DNA from: Streptosporangiaceae bacterium
GTDB lineage: Bacteria; Actinomycetota; Actinomycetes; Streptosporangiales; Streptosporangiaceae
Direction of reading: 5' to 3'
Assembly (NCBI GenBank): GCA_030040475.1
Contig: JASHTQ010000254.1
Coordinates: 1 to 7,700 of the forward strand
Length of the DNA: 7,700 bases
The notes under the pieces are model-generated. The model was not told the DNA's origin and made no database searches. It saw only the letters and a list, made by a program, of their open reading frames with translations. The first letter of the stretch is position 1. The number at the start of each line of letters is the position of its first letter. A program made the translations under genes and the position numbers. Positions 5,847 to 7,700 of this stretch are shown here, one piece after another.

Positions 5847-7459
5847 TGCGGGACGCTCACTATCGGGGCGCCGACGCGCACGGTTACCGTGAACAAGGTG
5901 CCCACCGAGGGGGTGCTTTGCACGCTAATCGTGCCGCCGTGCGCCTCGACCACCCGCTTCGTCACCGCCAGGCCGAGACCGATGCCGCGTGACTTCGTGG
6001 TGAAGAACGGGGTGAAGATGCTTGCCTGGGTCTCCTCGTCCATGCCCATGCCGGTATCGCTCACCGTGATCCGCGCCGAATCTCCGAAGGACCGGACCGA
6101 GACGTCGAGTATGCCCCCGCCGGGCATCGCGTCGTAGCCGTTGGTGATGAGGTTGAGCAGCACCTGGCGCATCTGGTCACGATCCGCGTCGACGGCGATG
6201 CCCGGCTCGATGTGCTGGACGACCTCGATGCCGGTCGGCGGCGGGACCACGGACAGCGCCTCGGCCACCAGGTCGGCGAGCTGCACCGAGGCGCGCATCG
6301 GCGCGCGGCCGGCCGAATAATCGAGCAGGTCGGCCACGATGAGGGTGGCCGCGGAGGTCTCTCGCTTGGCGGTGGCCAGGTGCCGGAGCATTGCCTCGCT
6401 CCGCTCCGCGCCCGCTATCGTCTCCAGCAGGTACAGCACGTTCATGATGACGGCGAGCGGGTTGCGCAGCTCGTGGCCGACCGTCGAGGCCAGCTGGCCC
6501 ATGGCCGCCATCTTCTCCTGCCTGACCAGCTGAGCCTGCGTCTGCTCAAGCTCGGTCACCGCGTGCCGCAGCGACGCGGTACGTTCGTCGACCAGCGCCG
6601 CGGCATAGTCCCGGCGCCGGCTCTGGGCCTCAACCACGGTGGTGACCAGCGCCGCGAGGGCGCCGCCGATGACCAGGATGATCCAGGGAGTATCCTGCGC
6701 CAGCCTTCCGACGAGCGGGGTCGGGCTGCTGGCGACAAGCAGCCAAGTGTCGGCTCCGACGGTAAACGGGTATTGGACCCCACCGGCCAGCGGCAGGTTC
6801 TTCGTGGTGGCAACGAGGAGGGCAGCGGGATCGGGCCGGCTGGACAGGTAGAGCGCGATGTTCAGGTTGCCCCATGCTCCCGCCGGGGCTTGAGCCGTCG
6901 AGCCGGCCGAGAACGCCAATCGCATCCAGACCACGGTTCCGGGTCCGGCGGCATTCCCGAGCGCGAACGCGAGCCAGCTGCGGGAACCGTTTGGCAGCAC
7001 GCCCGAGACCATGCCGGTGGTCGACAGCGCCCGGTGCGCCAGCGGTTCCTGATCGGCCGGGATGGCCTGGCCGACGGCGGGCGCTTCGCCCGCCGTCGCC
7101 GTTATCACCATGCTGCTGCTCCGCTGGGCGGTCACCATGAGCCCCTCGGTGCTCGAGGTAAGCACCGAACGCGCGGCGGAGACGAACAACGAGGATCTGC
7201 CCTGGCCCGCTCCGGCTATCGTGCCGAGCAGGCTGAGCGACTGCTGGATGCCCGCGAACGCGCTGCCGAGCACGGCAGCGGCCTCCCCGGTTCGCTCCTG
7301 CAGGAGCACCCGCTCCTGGTCCCTGATGACGCGCAGCGTGATCACCGACGAGGCGACGACCGCCACGCCCAAGATGATCAGAGTCACGACGGAGATCAAG
7401 CGGAGCCGCAACCGTCCTCGCCCATACGCTTCCGACGTGGCAACCGTAGCTTCCGCCAT
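5843..7459 (-). CDS. Membrane-bound sensor histidine kinase with extracytoplasmic domain
   Basis: First gene of the leftward signalling operon, 538 residues. An N-terminal basic stretch (14-20) precedes TM1 (about 21-43). A roughly 210-residue domain outside the membrane (about 45-257) is followed by TM2 (about 258-276), a charged coiled-coil linker (278-316), the phosphoacceptor helix with H329 in VGHELRNPL, and the ATPase domain: N436 and N440, DTGMGM (468-473), FTPFF (482-486), GIGLGL (492-497). All catalytic boxes are intact. The sensor domain is not one I can name. The segment before TM2 (TWLLVASSPTPL) and the linker after it resemble CHASE-type kinases, which is only an impression. The ATG at 7459 has a G-rich ribosome binding site six bases upstream. 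Its stop overlaps the receiver gene's start by four bases. It probably phosphorylates that receiver and/or the hybrid kinase. The signal is unknown. Confidence 0.93.
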   Translation of the reverse strand: MAEATVATSEAYGRGRLRLRLISVVTLIILGVAVVASSVITLRVIRDQERVLLQERTGEAAAVLGSAFAGIQQSLSLLGTIAGAGQGRSSLFVSAARSVLTSSTEGLMVTAQRSSSMVITATAGEAPAVGQAIPADQEPLAHRALSTTGMVSGVLPNGSRSWLAFALGNAAGPGTVVWMRLAFSAGSTAQAPAGAWGNLNIALYLSSRPDPAALLVATTKNLPLAGGVQYPFTVGADTWLLVASSPTPLVGRLAQDTPWIILVIGGALAALVTTVVEAQSRRRDYAAALVDERTASLRHAVTELEQTQAQLVRQEKMAAMGQLASTVGHELRNPLAVIMNVLYLLETIAGAERSEAMLRHLATAKRETSAATLIVADLLDYSAGRAPMRASVQLADLVAEALSVVPPPTGIEVVQHIEPGIAVDADRDQMRQVLLNLITNGYDAMPGGGILDVSVRSFGDSARITVSDTGMGMDEETQASIFTPFFTTKSRGIGLGLAVTKRVVEAHGGTISVQSTPSVGTLFTVTVRVGAPIVSVPQ

Positions 7460-7465
7460 GGCGTG

Positions 7466-7473
7466 TCCCCCCC
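7466..7473 (-). promoter_or_regulatory. G-rich ribosome binding site for the sensor kinase
   Basis: On the minus strand this reads GGGGGGGA, ending six bases before the ATG at 7459. It is purine-rich and well placed, though not a textbook AGGAGG. Confidence 0.5.
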
Positions 7474-7495
7474 GAGCACAGCAACCACTGAAGCG

Positions 7496-7525
7496 ATCTT
7501 ACCCATAGTGAACGCTCACATACAA
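7496..7525 (-). promoter_or_regulatory. Candidate promoter of the signalling operon
   Basis: On the minus strand TTGTAT (7520-7525) and TAAGAT (7496-7501) are separated by 18 bases. They match TTGACA at 3 of 6 positions and TATAAT at 4 of 6. The elements lie in the only AT-rich island upstream of the sensor kinase, about 37 bases before its ATG. The match is moderate; position and composition are the main support. Confidence 0.4.
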
Positions 7526-7526
7526 T
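7499..7526 (+). promoter_or_regulatory. Possible opposing rightward promoter
   Basis: On the plus strand TACAAT (7521-7526, 5 of 6 to TATAAT) follows TTACCC (7499-7504, 3 of 6 to TTGACA) at 16 bases. It shares the AT-rich island and the palindrome with the leftward promoter. It could drive a gene beyond the window's right edge. This is weak evidence. Confidence 0.25.
7508..7519. promoter_or_regulatory. Candidate operator palindrome between -35 and -10
   Basis: GTGAACGCTCAC has perfect outer arms (GTGA/TCAC) and a CG centre, so 10 of 12 positions are symmetric. It fills most of the spacer of the candidate leftward promoter, where a bound protein would block transcription. No DNA-binding regulator is encoded in the window. 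Confidence 0.4.
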
Positions 7527-7568
7527 AAGTGTACCCAGGTCAGCGCAGTCGGCGTGGCAGGCCCGGGT

Positions 7569-7667
7569 ACTTGGTCCGGGCACGGGCAGGGGCAGGGGCA
7601 GGGCAGGGCACTTGGTACGGGCACGGGCACTTGGTACGGGCACGGGCAGGCACGGGCAGGGCACGGG
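7569..7667 (+). repeat. G-rich intergenic repeat tract with tandem 19-bp units
   Basis: ACTTGGTACGGGCACGGGC occurs as a perfect tandem pair at 7610-7628 and 7629-7647, with a one-mismatch copy at 7569-7587. Between and after them the tract is made of short GGGCA/GGCAC variants to about 7667. It contains about a dozen runs of three or four G on the plus strand. No convincing protein is encoded: the minus-strand frame through it gives only Pro/Cys/Leu low-complexity sequence. It lies upstream of the signalling operon's candidate promoter. Confidence 0.8.
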
Positions 7668-7700
7668 TGAACCGTGGGACCGCTGTGGTAATTGAGACGT
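7667..7700 (+). CDS. Tentative 5' end of a rightward gene, cut by the window edge
   Basis: GTG at 7667 opens a frame reading MNRGTAVVIET with no stop before the window ends. A short AGGG (7658-7661) lies five bases upstream, but the whole tract is G-rich, so this is poor evidence. Eleven codons are too few to recognise any family. It is listed only because a divergent gene would fit the layout. Confidence 0.15.
   Translation, partial: MNRGTAVVIET

Noticed and set aside
7508..7519. Crp/Fnr-type binding site
   Set aside because: That family's sites have six bases between the GTGA and TCAC arms. Here there are four, so the palindrome is kept only as an unassigned operator candidate.
6212..7528. 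438-codon plus-strand frame opposite the sensor kinase
   Set aside because: Antisense shadow of a complete histidine kinase; no family features.
6630..7664. Minus-strand frame running through the G-rich tract into the sensor kinase in another phase
   Set aside because: The N-terminal part is only translated repeat and the rest is out of frame with the kinase; no ribosome binding site seen.

Overview
The window looks like a piece of a high-GC actinomycete chromosome. Third codon positions are strongly G/C, several genes start with GTG, genes overlap or nearly touch, and the protein types fit. I cannot name the genus from sequence alone. About 95% is coding: two plus-strand genes on the left converge on three minus-strand genes on the right.

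Left block (about 1-3728, plus strand). After a 168-base leader with a candidate extended -10 promoter and a strong ribosome binding site comes a six-helix membrane protein. Its four histidines are spaced as in the bis-heme domain of ferric reductases and NADPH oxidases, but it has no flavin/nucleotide domain. A roughly 430-residue low-complexity tail built partly from 8-residue repeats takes that place. The next gene overlaps it by 10 bases and encodes a NuoF-like protein (FMN/nucleotide region, SLBB region, Fe-S region) fused at its C-terminus to a small ferredoxin. Together they suggest a two-protein path: reduced cofactor -> FMN -> Fe-S centres -> membrane hemes -> unknown acceptor. The NuoF-type cluster lacks the first of its four usual cysteines, and the ferredoxin has His in place of its second cysteine.

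Right block (3715-7459, minus strand, read leftward). An operon of three signalling genes encodes a membrane sensor histidine kinase, a stand-alone receiver protein (4-base ATGA overlap with the kinase) and a soluble receiver-kinase-receiver hybrid (8-base gap). Conserved phosphoryl-transfer residues are present throughout, yet none of the three has a DNA-binding or enzymatic output domain, so the output must lie elsewhere. The two operons meet tail to tail with a 14-base overlap of coding sequence.

Right end (7460-7700). This holds a small AT-rich island with a candidate leftward promoter, a palindrome that could be an operator, and a possible opposing promoter. It is followed by a G-rich repeat tract with strong G-quadruplex potential. 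A very tentative rightward reading frame may begin at 7667.

The most interesting candidate system is the split NOX/FRE-like membrane heme protein with a NuoF-ferredoxin partner and a repeat tail, next to an output-less phosphorelay. Any functional link between the two operons is inferred from proximity only.
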